In this document: one piece after another, positions 1-8,288 of the stretch
How positions within the stretch are numbered: position 1 is the stretch's first letter
Layout: each line of letters starts with the position of its first letter
DNA from: Halalkalibacter krulwichiae
GTDB taxonomy: Bacteria > Bacillota > Bacilli > Bacillales > Bacillaceae_D
DNA: 64,000 nucleotides
Assembly (NCBI RefSeq): GCF_002109385.1
Contig: NZ_CP020814.1
Coordinates: 3,805,501 to 3,869,500, forward strand
Direction of reading: 5' to 3'
Notes under the pieces: model-generated
Told to the model about the DNA's origin: nothing
Databases searched by the model: none
Seen by the model: the letters and a program-made list of their open reading frames with translations, nothing else
Made by a program: the position numbers and the translations under genes

Positions 1-189
1 CGTTAACTTCGGATTTCCATATTCATCAGTTTCAATTTCTTCAATTTCTTCCTCTTCATTAGAAACTACTTTTTGTTCACTTGCAATTACTTCGTTTTCA
101 GCTTCAGCAATATCTACAGAAGCATCCTCCTTAGGCCCACAGGCTGTAAGAAGTAAAACTAGTAATAACAATGAAGCTATCTTTTTCAT
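1..189 (-). CDS. Lipoprotein, C-terminus outside window
   Basis: Partial gene read leftward off the window edge. It starts at an ATG (187-189) behind a clear Shine-Dalgarno (AGGGGAGAAG). The first residues, MKKIASLLLLVLLLTACG, form a lipoprotein signal peptide with a TAC|G lipobox, followed by a Glu-rich stretch. It should be lipid-anchored on the outer face of the membrane. Cargo-type lipoproteins near prophage ends can block superinfection, but nothing visible here proves that role. The rest of the protein is not in the window. Confidence 0.75.
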   Translation of the reverse strand, partial: MKKIASLLLLVLLLTACGPKEDASVDIAEAENEVIASEQKVVSNEEEEIEEIETDEYGNPKLT

Positions 190-238
190 ATTTCTTCTCC
201 CCTATTCATATGTAAATAAATTCTAGTTTATCATACGT

Positions 239-268
239 TTGGTTCTTAGAAGGAGTTTCATTTATAAT
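239..268 (+). promoter_or_regulatory. Candidate sigma-A promoter
   Basis: TTGGTT at 239-244 and TATAAT at 263-268 with an 18-bp spacer, 24 bp ahead of the small plus-strand ORF at 292. The -10 is perfect and the -35 is partial. Prediction from sequence only. Confidence 0.45.
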
Positions 269-291
269 ATCAACCAAAAAGGTGATTTAAA

Positions 292-441
292 TTGAACGAC
301 ATTGATCGGAAGGTAAAACAAGTTATACAGAATGTAAACATAACTAAAGGGAGAAATCCAACACTTGAAGAGTTAATGCAATGGACCGGCAGAAGCAAGA
401 AGGATTTACTGGAGATATTGAAGAGGATCGGATTCAGATGA
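292..441 (+). CDS. Small HTH-like protein, 49 aa
   Basis: A 49-residue ORF with a TTG start preceded by AAAAAGGTGATTT. The second half (NPTLEELMQWTGRSKKDLLE) looks like a short helix-turn-helix, and the protein is basic overall. It has its own candidate promoter just upstream. Its 3' end overlaps the convergent small ORF at 406-555 by 36 bp, so both cannot be transcribed freely at once. Function unknown; a small transcriptional regulator is the most that can be inferred. Confidence 0.5.
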   Translation: MNDIDRKVKQVIQNVNITKGRNPTLEELMQWTGRSKKDLLEILKRIGFR

Positions 442-555
442 GTTTTCCGGTTCTGTCTTGATAAGAAATTCAAGCACCTTGACTTCTATCTCTCTTAATG
501 GTCGTTTTAATTTCATTTCAAATTCAATAATTAGATTTTCTAATTCTTTTTTCAT
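406..555 (-). CDS. Small acidic hypothetical protein, 49 aa
   Basis: A 49-residue ORF beginning MKKELENLIIEFEMKLK with an ATG start and a strong Shine-Dalgarno (AAAAGGAGG, 9 nt upstream). Predicted to be mostly helical and charged. It runs tail-to-tail into the plus-strand 49-aa ORF at 292-441 with a 36-bp overlap. No family recognised. The good ribosome binding site makes it likely to be translated. Confidence 0.5.
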   Translation of the reverse strand: MKKELENLIIEFEMKLKRPLREIEVKVLEFLIKTEPENSSESDPLQYLQ

Positions 556-757
556 AGGATGCGCCTCCTTTTCTTAATAATACTCAAAAAGAGACAATGT
601 TCAACAATTAAGGATGAATATCTGACAAATAAAATAAATCTCTAATTAAGCACTTTTCAACACCCTTCGATCTAATAAAGGTCCCTCTTACAAATAAATA
701 CAAATTCCAACCGTAACATGATACTATTTAACTAATTGTAAATTGGAGGTATGTTTT

Positions 758-1375
758 ATGATCGAACTAAATATAGATGTTACAGAAGTTATAGATGGTT
801 ATACTGAATTTAAAGAGTATATAAATGACGAATTCAACAAGGGTTTAATGTTAAGAGCTATTGATAATACAATTATAGGTAAATCATGGCCAAGAAGTTA
901 TTTCGAATTAAGGTCATCTATATTACCGGCAATTCTTGGAGATAAGGCTTCTAAATTTCTCTTTTGGTTTATTTTTGGCGGGGACGATTCAACTGAAATT
1001 GACTATGAAGAAGAAGATCTACCTCTATTGAATTTTCTCCGGAGTAATTATACTGATAAATTCCTAAAGGCTAAACAGTTTAATGTTAATCCTCATGGGT
1101 TTTATCAAATTAATTACACTCACGGGGCTGATAAAGATAGGTTCAATATCTATATTACCAGGAATGATGACGAACAACTATTGTTGAGGACAAGCGTTGT
1201 TGAATATTGTGGGATGCTATCTCAATTTATTGAATATTTCTCTAAAATGACTAATGCCGGAGCGATTGAAATATCAGCAGAAGAAGAAACTTTTTTGAAA
1301 ATGATTTCGTCTGATTTAAAAGAAACATTTAACCGATTGGAAAATAGGTTTTATGAAGGTGATAATAATGAGTAA
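758..1375 (+). CDS. Hypothetical soluble protein, first gene of two-gene module (copy 1)
   Basis: 205 residues, no transmembrane segment. The ATG at 758 is chosen because TTGGAGGT ends 7 nt upstream; an in-frame TTG at 743 lies inside that site. By eye it is a distant homologue of the protein at 44705-45286. Both share a pattern of aromatic-x-x-Arg, Pro-x-Ile/Phe-Gly and Phe-Leu in the first half, NP-x-GF-x-Q-x-N-x-T in the middle, then an RF-x-I-x-x-x-R stretch and an amphipathic C-terminal helix. The stop overlaps the start of the next gene by 8 nt, implying translational coupling. It is transcribed against the neighbouring lysis genes, as expected for a cargo gene. Function unknown. Confidence 0.7.
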   Translation: MIELNIDVTEVIDGYTEFKEYINDEFNKGLMLRAIDNTIIGKSWPRSYFELRSSILPAILGDKASKFLFWFIFGGDDSTEIDYEEEDLPLLNFLRSNYTDKFLKAKQFNVNPHGFYQINYTHGADKDRFNIYITRNDDEQLLLRTSVVEYCGMLSQFIEYFSKMTNAGAIEISAEEETFLKMISSDLKETFNRLENRFYEGDNNE

Positions 1376-1979
1376 ATTATTATCAGAAAACCCTGTAATG
1401 AAAAACGTTGACTCCGATGGTATTATAGGTGCCGCAAAACACAAGGGAAAGGTTATCAGAATTTATGAGGAAGAAGAAACTACGAACCCTGTAAGGGAGG
1501 ATAAGTCTATGGATGATGGATATAAGAAATTAGTTGAACGATTAGATGCCGATTCTCGTGAACGAGAGGAAAGAATCCATAATCAAATGAGAGAAAGAGA
1601 GGAGAGATATGAAAGGCGCTCCAAGGAAGTTGAAGATAGAATAATTCAGTTATATGGTGAATCAGTTTCTCAAATCAATGGAAAATTAGATGCTCACGAA
1701 AAATTAATTGAGTCGAAATTTAATACAATGGACACAAAATTAGATTCAATGCAAAAGCAAGTTACAGATATTCATGGTCGCACACGTTTTTGGGTTAATC
1801 TTATCGTCCCCTCTATTGTTGCTATAGTTGTAGGTATATTAACCGCTTTGATATCTACAGGTTTTTTTAATACGCCCCACAGTAATGTGAGGGCTTTTTT
1901 TATTAAAACAATTTACTCCAAGTTTGAGGGCCGACAATACCATCTACAGAGATCCCTTGAGAACGTTGGAAGTCTTTAA
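1368..1979 (+). CDS. Coiled-coil protein with C-terminal transmembrane helix (module copy 1)
   Basis: Starts at ATG 1368 behind AAGGTG, overlapping the previous gene. Residues 50-135 are a charged heptad-like coiled coil rich in Arg/Glu; residues 142-164 are one hydrophobic membrane helix. A second in-frame ATG at 1509 has a strong site (GGGAGG, 8 nt upstream), so a short form starting MDDGYKKLVERL may also be made. The ORF reads through a terminator (1874-1902) into the 3' end of the opposing amidase. Within its last part a run of seven T (1862-1868) is followed by AA; one more T would create a TAA stop right after the membrane helix at about residue 167. The last ~40 residues may therefore be an artefact of a single-base indel. 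Counterpart: 45270-45662. Confidence 0.65.
   Translation: MSKLLSENPVMKNVDSDGIIGAAKHKGKVIRIYEEEETTNPVREDKSMDDGYKKLVERLDADSREREERIHNQMREREERYERRSKEVEDRIIQLYGESVSQINGKLDAHEKLIESKFNTMDTKLDSMQKQVTDIHGRTRFWVNLIVPSIVAIVVGILTALISTGFFNTPHSNVRAFFIKTIYSKFEGRQYHLQRSLENVGSL
1874..1902 (+). terminator. Rho-independent terminator of the 758-1979 module
   Basis: GCCCCACA and TGTGAGGGC pair around a short loop and are followed by seven T. It ends the plus-strand pair and abuts the stop of the opposing amidase gene. Confidence 0.75.
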
Positions 1980-2835
1980 CTGCTCCTTCTGTTACTGGAC
2001 CATACCAACCATCAATAGCTACTCCTAGAGCTGTTTGAACGGCTTCAACGTCTTTTCCTCTCATCATAGGAGAAGCCACACGTAATAAACGACTGTATTT
2101 AGGTTTAGAAAGCTTCTTACCAGCTTTGATAGCATTAAAGACTTGAGGTCCTGCTATTCCATCAATCATGAGGTTGTGCTGCTCTTGGAATGCTCTTACA
2201 AGACGTTCTGTTTCATCCCCATAGAAACCATCCACTTTAGCTCCTACAGCACGTTGAACAACTTTTACATCCTCTCCTGTCATAAATGGTCTAACGTTCC
2301 TTAAAACTCGTTGTGAGGACGTTTGAACCCCTTTTACAACTGGCTTGACTACTTCTTTAATGACTTCTTCTTTCACTTCTACTTTATTCCCTTTAAGTGA
2401 TGCTCTTACTTTGTTCATATCAATGCCAGGGCACGCTGTGTTTTGACCACTAAATTCTTTATGACCTAGAACATCACTTTCTTTCAATCCAAAACGCTTC
2501 ATAGCAAGTTTACAACGTTCTTCCCATGCCTTTTCTTGGGCGTCTGTAAATGAGCCGTTACCAACCATACAAATGTGATACGTGACAGTGTTGTGGTCTT
2601 TTACCCCATTTGTAATAACGGTAGAATCATAACAGAGTTGAACCGTCCCATCTGGAAAGATAATCTCATGGTAACCACCCGTTAACCAGCCTAGTCCTTT
2701 CCATCTACCGTTCCAGAAGGACCAAAAGTCCCCTGTTAGTGTGGCTGAGTGATGGCGAGCGATTTTTTTAATTCGAGACTCAGCACGTGTAGATCGTTTA
2801 GGGGTTTCGTTTCTGATATCAATAATTTTAGTCAT
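1903..2835 (-). CDS. Phage endolysin: N-acetylmuramoyl-L-alanine amidase with two peptidoglycan-binding domains
   Basis: 310 residues. Residues ~20-145 are an Amidase_2/PGRP domain with the expected zinc-binding pattern (KIARHHSA, then VTYHICMVGNG and TACPG). After a Lys/Val-rich linker come two PG_binding_1 repeats (about 185-240 and 255-310), each with the DGxxGPxT signature. It cleaves the bond between MurNAc and L-Ala to release virions. It ends the lysis cassette and overlaps the holin gene by 8 bp. No signal peptide is visible, so it depends on holin. Confidence 0.93.
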   Translation of the reverse strand: MTKIIDIRNETPKRSTRAESRIKKIARHHSATLTGDFWSFWNGRWKGLGWLTGGYHEIIFPDGTVQLCYDSTVITNGVKDHNTVTYHICMVGNGSFTDAQEKAWEERCKLAMKRFGLKESDVLGHKEFSGQNTACPGIDMNKVRASLKGNKVEVKEEVIKEVVKPVVKGVQTSSQRVLRNVRPFMTGEDVKVVQRAVGAKVDGFYGDETERLVRAFQEQHNLMIDGIAGPQVFNAIKAGKKLSKPKYSRLLRVASPMMRGKDVEAVQTALGVAIDGWYGPVTEGAVKDFQRSQGISVDGIVGPQTWSKLF

Positions 2836-3058
2836 TATTCTTCATCTCCTCTAATTCTTTTAACTTAGCCTTATTTTCAATAGTCTTTTTTCGAATGTCA
2901 TTATCTTTCCAACCTGTCCACATAGACCATACAAACGCTACAAACAACGATACAGACTCTTCATCTATCCACGATAGGTCATAAACCGTATTAGCTAAAA
3001 GAGTGTTAACCCAAGCTAAAGCGAATACAATAATTCGAATAACGGTTTGCTTATCCAT
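2828..3058 (-). CDS. Phage holin, SPP1/phi-LC3-like
   Basis: 76 residues. Two hydrophobic segments (about 8-26 and 34-50) are joined by a short acidic turn (DEES), followed by a Lys/Glu-rich cytoplasmic tail. This fits small class II holins of Bacillus phages. It lies directly upstream of the amidase and overlaps it, the usual holin-endolysin arrangement. It should form the membrane lesion that lets the endolysin out. Confidence 0.85.
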   Translation of the reverse strand: MDKQTVIRIIVFALAWVNTLLANTVYDLSWIDEESVSLFVAFVWSMWTGWKDNDIRKKTIENKAKLKELEEMKNND

Positions 3059-3098
3059 TTATCACACCTCCTCTCAATGGAATAGAAAAAGCGCAGCA

Positions 3099-3398
3099 TT
3101 AGCTACGCTCTGTGTAATGTTTTTCAACCCGATCCATTCGATTTTCTAATGAGGTTAAGGAGAATTGGATTTGCTCCAATGTTTCCGATGTTTTCTCCTG
3201 GCTTGCGTTCGAACGTTTTAAGTGTTCCATCAAATTCTTTTCTCTTTGAGCAGATTCAGCTCGCTGTTCTTCATACATCTTTAGTAACCGAGCTTCACTC
3301 GCGGCCTTTTCTTTACGAGTTTCTCGGATGAAATAACCAGATACTAAAATGCATAGGATTGCCCATACAGCTTGGCTTGTCGCTATTTCGCTTGCCAT
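3099..3398 (-). CDS. BhlA/UviB-type holin-like protein
   Basis: 99 residues starting MASEIATSQAVWAILCILV; this ATG has GGAG 6 nt upstream and is preferred to one four codons earlier. One N-terminal membrane helix (about 8-25) is followed by a long charged coiled coil, the layout of BhlA/UviB bacteriocin-associated holin-like proteins. It sits just upstream of the holin-amidase pair and may modulate lysis timing. Confidence 0.8.
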   Translation of the reverse strand: MASEIATSQAVWAILCILVSGYFIRETRKEKAASEARLLKMYEEQRAESAQREKNLMEHLKRSNASQEKTSETLEQIQFSLTSLENRMDRVEKHYTERS

Positions 3399-3466
3399 CT
3401 GATACTCCAACTATGCCACCTCATTTAGACAAAATAAATAGCCCTATACGGACTTATAACCACACC

Positions 3467-3874
3467 TTATATTTTCAGGTTTTCAAAAGCTTCACACCAT
3501 CTGTCGTATTCAAAAGCAGATTTTCCACTAAACTCCTTCTTTGTGTTTTCAAGAATGTTCCTCACCTCTAGCAACATCTCTCTTTTAGATTCAACCTCAT
3601 CAATGACAAATTCTTCATTCATTAATTCGTTGTATTCGCGGTTGAGACTTTCTAGATCTTCAATTTGAAGTTGATTGTCTTTTTTGATTGGGTTATTTTG
3701 CTTATCCTTTTGTGCATGCTTTACCAGGAGCTCATCTATAAAGTCATTGATTTGATTCCACTCTTCTTCTAGTAGTCTTACAAATCTCGTTCTTAACCTC
3801 GAAGATTTACCTGATAACTCTTCATCTACTAAGAATGTTGCTAATCCTTTTAAATCATTGTTCTTCAATTTCAT
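3467..3874 (-). CDS. DUF1617-like phage protein
   Basis: 135 residues starting MKLKNNDLKGLATFLVDEEL, with GAGGAGG upstream; earlier in-frame codons lie before that site. The start, the SGKSSRLRTRFVRLLEEE segment and the coiled helical remainder match my recollection of DUF1617 proteins, found between the tail tip and lysis genes of Gram-positive siphoviruses. Function unknown; probably tail-associated. It overlaps the preceding gene by 20 bp. Confidence 0.65.
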   Translation of the reverse strand: MKLKNNDLKGLATFLVDEELSGKSSRLRTRFVRLLEEEWNQINDFIDELLVKHAQKDKQNNPIKKDNQLQIEDLESLNREYNELMNEEFVIDEVESKREMLLEVRNILENTKKEFSGKSAFEYDRWCEAFENLKI

Positions 3875-4229
3875 TCGCTTTATCCTCCTCAACAATTCGA
3901 ACTATACCACCTGAATCAACACTTTTTGCCTTTAGCTTAAAGTCTTCTCTATGAAGCAAAATGATATCTCTAACGTACTTCCTATGGACTATTTCTTTAA
4001 ATGGAATATTTAATGCTTCGATTTCATCATAATCAAATTCTTCATTCTCGATATTCATATTTAGCACTTCTATCGATCCGCATTCACATTGCGGCAATCT
4101 CAAGTTGCTGTATTCATTTTTTTCATTATCAAAAAGCACCGTTAAACCATAATTAAGTTTGATAGTGTTTTTAGTTCCGCAATGTGAGCAAATTTGATAA
4201 AGGGTGTCTTGGCTAAATCGCTCAATCAT
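3855..4229 (-). CDS. Hypothetical protein with zinc-binding cysteines
   Basis: 124 residues from the ATG behind GTGAGGAGGGG. It carries CSHC near residue 15 and CECG near residue 50, a split CxxC-CxC pattern that suggests a zinc ribbon. The rest is mixed alpha/beta and acidic. It lies between the tail-tip protein and the DUF1617-like gene, so a structural or tail accessory role is possible. Family not recognised. Confidence 0.65.
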   Translation of the reverse strand: MIERFSQDTLYQICSHCGTKNTIKLNYGLTVLFDNEKNEYSNLRLPQCECGSIEVLNMNIENEEFDYDEIEALNIPFKEIVHRKYVRDIILLHREDFKLKAKSVDSGGIVRIVEEDKANEIEEQ

Positions 4230-4240
4230 TCCGCCCCTCC

Positions 4241-7200
4241 TCACGCTGTGTAGTGACCTCTCCAAGCTTTTGTTCCAGTAGAAGAACCAGTTCCTTGGAT
4301 GTATGCATAGAATCCTTGATTTGTAATATTAGAGATTAATGGATCCTCTACTCCTCCGACTCTTGACTCTGTCCAAATGGCAACACTAGAAGGAGTATAC
4401 GTCTTTTCTGATCTGAAATTCACCCCTACACCTGCAATGGTGAGTGATGTATTATCTGTTTGTCTTGCCCCCATTCCAAAATAGCCTGTTTCCTGCCCTG
4501 ATGTAACCATCTTCCTGTTATGCCTTATATACTCTTGATTGAACAATAAAGATGTGACAGTGAGGTTTGGAGAGCTATATCTAAGCCCATCCTCATTCAT
4601 TGCAAGTTGCGCATTATTTCTCTCTAACGAGATATGAGTTGAAAACATTCTTGCTCTACTAAAATGAGGCACTCCCATATGCACATAATCAGATGTAACA
4701 GTTACAGCACCATTTCTAATCCTTGCTTCAATTGACCCAGTATAATCAGGAGACATTAAATCTTCATTTAAAAACTCGCCATTCTCAATTGTTGTCCTTT
4801 GCGTTCTACCATTTGTTGTCAATGATGTTACGAATTTTGAACCGGAAATATTTACCCCTTCAATTTCAACACCTTTGATTGTGCCGGCTTCAACAGTCCC
4901 TAGGTTTGCTGTGATAGCAGATAACTCAGTAACATTTAATTTGTTAACGTCAATTGTATTTGCTCTAATCTTTCCACCATCTATTTCGACTGTGTTTTGC
5001 CATGCCCAATCTGAAACAGTTGATTTAGCATCTCGTCCTTCATTTATAGCTTCTTGTACCTCTGGGTTAAACGACGTAAAGGTCACCGCACCTTCTAGGT
5101 TTAACTTTTCTGCACTAATGGAGATTGTTTCAGGAGATAGATTGATCGATGCTACAATATCATCTTTCGTAACACGGAGATCTATTTCGTCTGACAACGT
5201 TAAGATCGTCGACTCCGCTGTAGTAAGACGAACTGAAATAGGAGTGACAACATTGTCCGTATATTCCTCTCCGCGCTCTTGAACATCTAGCGGATTAGGG
5301 CTCCACGTTGTCGCTTTATCTCCCTCTTCAATTTTTACTCTTCTTACTTCAAACCACTTGCCTGCACTATGATCTCTACTTCCAATTAACAAATAACCTT
5401 GTGACGTTTTCCAAGGCAGTGTGTGATGGAACACCAGTTTAGTGAATTCCGTTTCAGAAAGGTTCAAACCTGTTTTCCCAGGAATCGATATGTTTGAACC
5501 GTCCAATCTCATAAAGTAGATATAATCTAAAGCGGTAATATTTCCTCTAATTTCAAATGATACCGTATATCTCACTCCGCTTTTCAATTCGCTGTTTCTA
5601 TAACTCGGACTTGATGTCACCCCGAAAAAACTACCTTGTCCATTAGACAAAGCTTTTAAGATATTTTCATCATTTTCAACCGAATAAGTTACGTTCGCAT
5701 TAGACCCCGTGGAGAATACTCCACTACCTAAAAATGATCCTCTAAAGACATTTGTTCCACCAATTGCTAAGTTATCAAATTCTTCTCTTGTCACTCTCAA
5801 AGCTATGCTATCCACAGTCTGAAGTAATTCAGATTCAGCTGTCTCTAGTCGAGACATTATTCCTTCTTGATCTGCATCATATTCAATCCTGGTTATTCTT
5901 TGAGCAATTTCTTCGGCATTTTGTATAATCTCACTCTCGGCTTCCGTCATTCTTGCCTTTAAACCATTTGTTGAATCATTGATATCTTGGTTATAGGTTA
6001 ACAGAGTTACTCTTTGGGTTATATCGTAAGCGTTCTGCGAGATCTCACTCTCAGCTTCTTCTAGCCTAGACTTCAATCCATTAGAACCATTGATTTCTTG
6101 TTCGTAGATAGATAATGAGACTTTCTGTAAAATCTCATAGGCGTTCTGAGAAATATCACTTTCCGCTGCTTCTAACCTCGATTTCAAAGAGGAGTTTTCA
6201 TCATTAATACTTTCTATCTCTTCTTCAAATATAGTTAATGAAACCTTCTGTGAGATTTCATAGGCATTTTGGGAGATATCAGTTTCAGCTTGTTCCATTC
6301 GTCTTGCCAAGGTTTCTGTAGCATCATTGACACTCTGCATGTCTTGTTCGTAGAGTGTCAAAGCAACCCTTTGACTTATATCGTACTCCGTTTGTCCGAT
6401 TCGGCTTTCGGCATCTTCGAACCTTAAAACCACATTGTTCTGATCAATAGCATATGTTGTCGTGCTCACTCTAGAATTTACAGCCTGATCAACTTCTGTT
6501 TTTGTGTAAGTAGAAACTTTATCTGCTTTGTCAGTCAGCATAGAATCTGTTTCTACTTTCGTATAAGTGTCGTCTAAATTAGCCTTTAAATGAAGTTGAC
6601 CGTTAACCCATTCAACGTTAGCTTTTTCAGATATGTTACTTTGAAGTTCTTGAACCATTGAATCATATTCGGATTTTGCCACCGCATCAATTTCAGCTGC
6701 ATTTGTCGGGGCTAGATTTTTCCACTTGCTACCATTCCAGCGGTACAAGATCTCTAAAGATGAACTGGTATCAATCCATAAATCATTTAACTCAGGAAAA
6801 GAAGGTGGAGTGTCTTGTTTATAAACTCTTTTTTCTGCATATTCCTTGGCATTTTGCTCGGCCTGATCTGCCGCTGTTTCGGCATGTTCCTTAGCATTTT
6901 GTTCTGCTTGGTTAGCTACCGTCTCAGCGTGCCCCTTTGCATTATTTTCAGCTGTTTGAGCGACTCCATCAGCATAATAAGTTCCATCGTTAAAAACACC
7001 TGTATCTTTCTCATCAATGGTTTGTTTAGTATAGGTAACTTCTAAAACGTCCATCATGCTGATCTTTTGTCTGATTTCGGATTGCAAAGACTTCCATACA
7101 GCTGTAACCTCATCTTCTGTATATTCAATGAAGTCTCCCAGCTCTACGATCTTTCTACCTATATTCACAATATCTCTTTCCTGAGTATGCACTCTCGCTT

Positions 7201-8236
7201 CTAAATACAAAGGTGGATTGAATTTGGTATCTTTTATTTTAATCGTATCGCCAAAACGGATTTTTTTGTTTTCCATTCCCGGAACATTCTCTAGATCGGC
7301 AATGTCAGCTGTATACTCGACTACTTCATTCACTCGCTTCTCCAACTCATTTTCTGTTAGAGTAGTTAGCCTTTCTAGTGACATGTCTTCATCAGAAGTT
7401 TGAGGTTCGTAGGTCTCGATAAAATGTTGGCCATTTTTCCCCCATCTTGCTAACGCCTCTAAATCCTCTACCAGAACCTCTAATCTAGTTCCGTCTTCAC
7501 GCACAGGACCAAGTCCAACTAGAGCTGTAAAGATGTTACCTGTCTTTTCAATACGTTCAATGCCAACCAAATCACGACCAAATTCAACCTCTCTACCTCT
7601 CCATTGACCTACACGCGGAAGTAAATCAACATACCTCCCCCTAATACGATTACCGTCCACCTCTACTCTAAAATGTAATTCCAGATTAAACTCTTGAGCT
7701 ATTCTACGTAAAAAGGCAAAAGGGTTTGTATGCTCCTCAATATGAAATGTTCGAATACCTGCAGCTGTAATTGTTCCAGCTTGCCATTCTGTTCCTCCTA
7801 ACGTGTGACTAACCACTGTAGAAGTTGTTTGTTCAGAGAAGGTTTGAGGTTCAATAATTTTAGCTTTTTTAAGTAATAGGTAACTTGCTGATGAAAATAC
7901 CTCTGTTCGCATTCCACTCTCATTTCGATATTTACCTGAATCAAGAATGACAAATTCACTAAACCCGTTGTCTTCATTAGGAATAATCACACGATTATGC
8001 TTACCTAAGTATTGAGAAAAGGGCTGATCCGCCAAAGTTGTAAAGTCAAACGTTTCAAGGTTATCTTTCAACGACTTCCGATGAACATTATCAATGATTT
8101 GCTTTTCTGTAATGTCCCCTAATATTCGATCTGTTTGCCCATCTGTAATATGAATGATCGCAGAAGTTCTACTTGTGCTATTACTCGTCAAAACGTTACC
8201 TATATACATAGAAGCTACCTGTGTTTGTTTACTCAA
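4241..8236 (-). CDS. Tail-associated lysin/tail-tip protein (Tal, phage tail endopeptidase family)
   Basis: 1331 residues. Residues ~1-390 resemble the ring-forming N-terminal half of siphoviral tail-tip (Tal/gp37-like) proteins. Residues ~395-480 hold short Ala/Glu repeats (NAKEHAETAADQAEQ). Residues ~590-830 are a run of ~35-residue repeats built on AESDISQNAYEISQKVSL, predicted coiled coil. About 830-960 looks like a galactose-binding jelly-roll module, and the remainder is fibre-like beta structure. It should form the tail tip and contact the cell surface. Normally it directly follows dit; here a DGR and a recombinase island separate them, and a terminator lies 29 bp upstream. Confidence 0.85.
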   Translation of the reverse strand: MSKQTQVASMYIGNVLTSNSTSRTSAIIHITDGQTDRILGDITEKQIIDNVHRKSLKDNLETFDFTTLADQPFSQYLGKHNRVIIPNEDNGFSEFVILDSGKYRNESGMRTEVFSSASYLLLKKAKIIEPQTFSEQTTSTVVSHTLGGTEWQAGTITAAGIRTFHIEEHTNPFAFLRRIAQEFNLELHFRVEVDGNRIRGRYVDLLPRVGQWRGREVEFGRDLVGIERIEKTGNIFTALVGLGPVREDGTRLEVLVEDLEALARWGKNGQHFIETYEPQTSDEDMSLERLTTLTENELEKRVNEVVEYTADIADLENVPGMENKKIRFGDTIKIKDTKFNPPLYLEARVHTQERDIVNIGRKIVELGDFIEYTEDEVTAVWKSLQSEIRQKISMMDVLEVTYTKQTIDEKDTGVFNDGTYYADGVAQTAENNAKGHAETVANQAEQNAKEHAETAADQAEQNAKEYAEKRVYKQDTPPSFPELNDLWIDTSSSLEILYRWNGSKWKNLAPTNAAEIDAVAKSEYDSMVQELQSNISEKANVEWVNGQLHLKANLDDTYTKVETDSMLTDKADKVSTYTKTEVDQAVNSRVSTTTYAIDQNNVVLRFEDAESRIGQTEYDISQRVALTLYEQDMQSVNDATETLARRMEQAETDISQNAYEISQKVSLTIFEEEIESINDENSSLKSRLEAAESDISQNAYEILQKVSLSIYEQEINGSNGLKSRLEEAESEISQNAYDITQRVTLLTYNQDINDSTNGLKARMTEAESEIIQNAEEIAQRITRIEYDADQEGIMSRLETAESELLQTVDSIALRVTREEFDNLAIGGTNVFRGSFLGSGVFSTGSNANVTYSVENDENILKALSNGQGSFFGVTSSPSYRNSELKSGVRYTVSFEIRGNITALDYIYFMRLDGSNISIPGKTGLNLSETEFTKLVFHHTLPWKTSQGYLLIGSRDHSAGKWFEVRRVKIEEGDKATTWSPNPLDVQERGEEYTDNVVTPISVRLTTAESTILTLSDEIDLRVTKDDIVASINLSPETISISAEKLNLEGAVTFTSFNPEVQEAINEGRDAKSTVSDWAWQNTVEIDGGKIRANTIDVNKLNVTELSAITANLGTVEAGTIKGVEIEGVNISGSKFVTSLTTNGRTQRTTIENGEFLNEDLMSPDYTGSIEARIRNGAVTVTSDYVHMGVPHFSRARMFSTHISLERNNAQLAMNEDGLRYSSPNLTVTSLLFNQEYIRHNRKMVTSGQETGYFGMGARQTDNTSLTIAGVGVNFRSEKTYTPSSVAIWTESRVGGVEDPLISNITNQGFYAYIQGTGSSTGTKAWRGHYTA

Positions 8237-8264
8237 AGATTATCACCTCTTTCTCTTAGCAAAA

Positions 8265-8288
8265 TAAAAAGAGCCCTGACTGGACTCT
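8265..8288 (-). terminator. Terminator after tyrosine recombinase gene
   Basis: On the minus strand AGAGTCC and GGGCTCT pair around a 5-nt loop and are followed by TTTTTATTTT. It ends the recombinase gene and lies directly upstream of the tail-tip gene, so it should reduce late read-through into tail-tip and lysis genes. Confidence 0.75.

Noticed and set aside
270..473. 67-codon minus-strand ORF
   Set aside because: Shadow of the plus-strand 49-aa gene; no Shine-Dalgarno.
4875..5282. 135-codon plus-strand ORF inside the tail-tip gene
   Set aside because: Out-of-frame antisense shadow without start signals.
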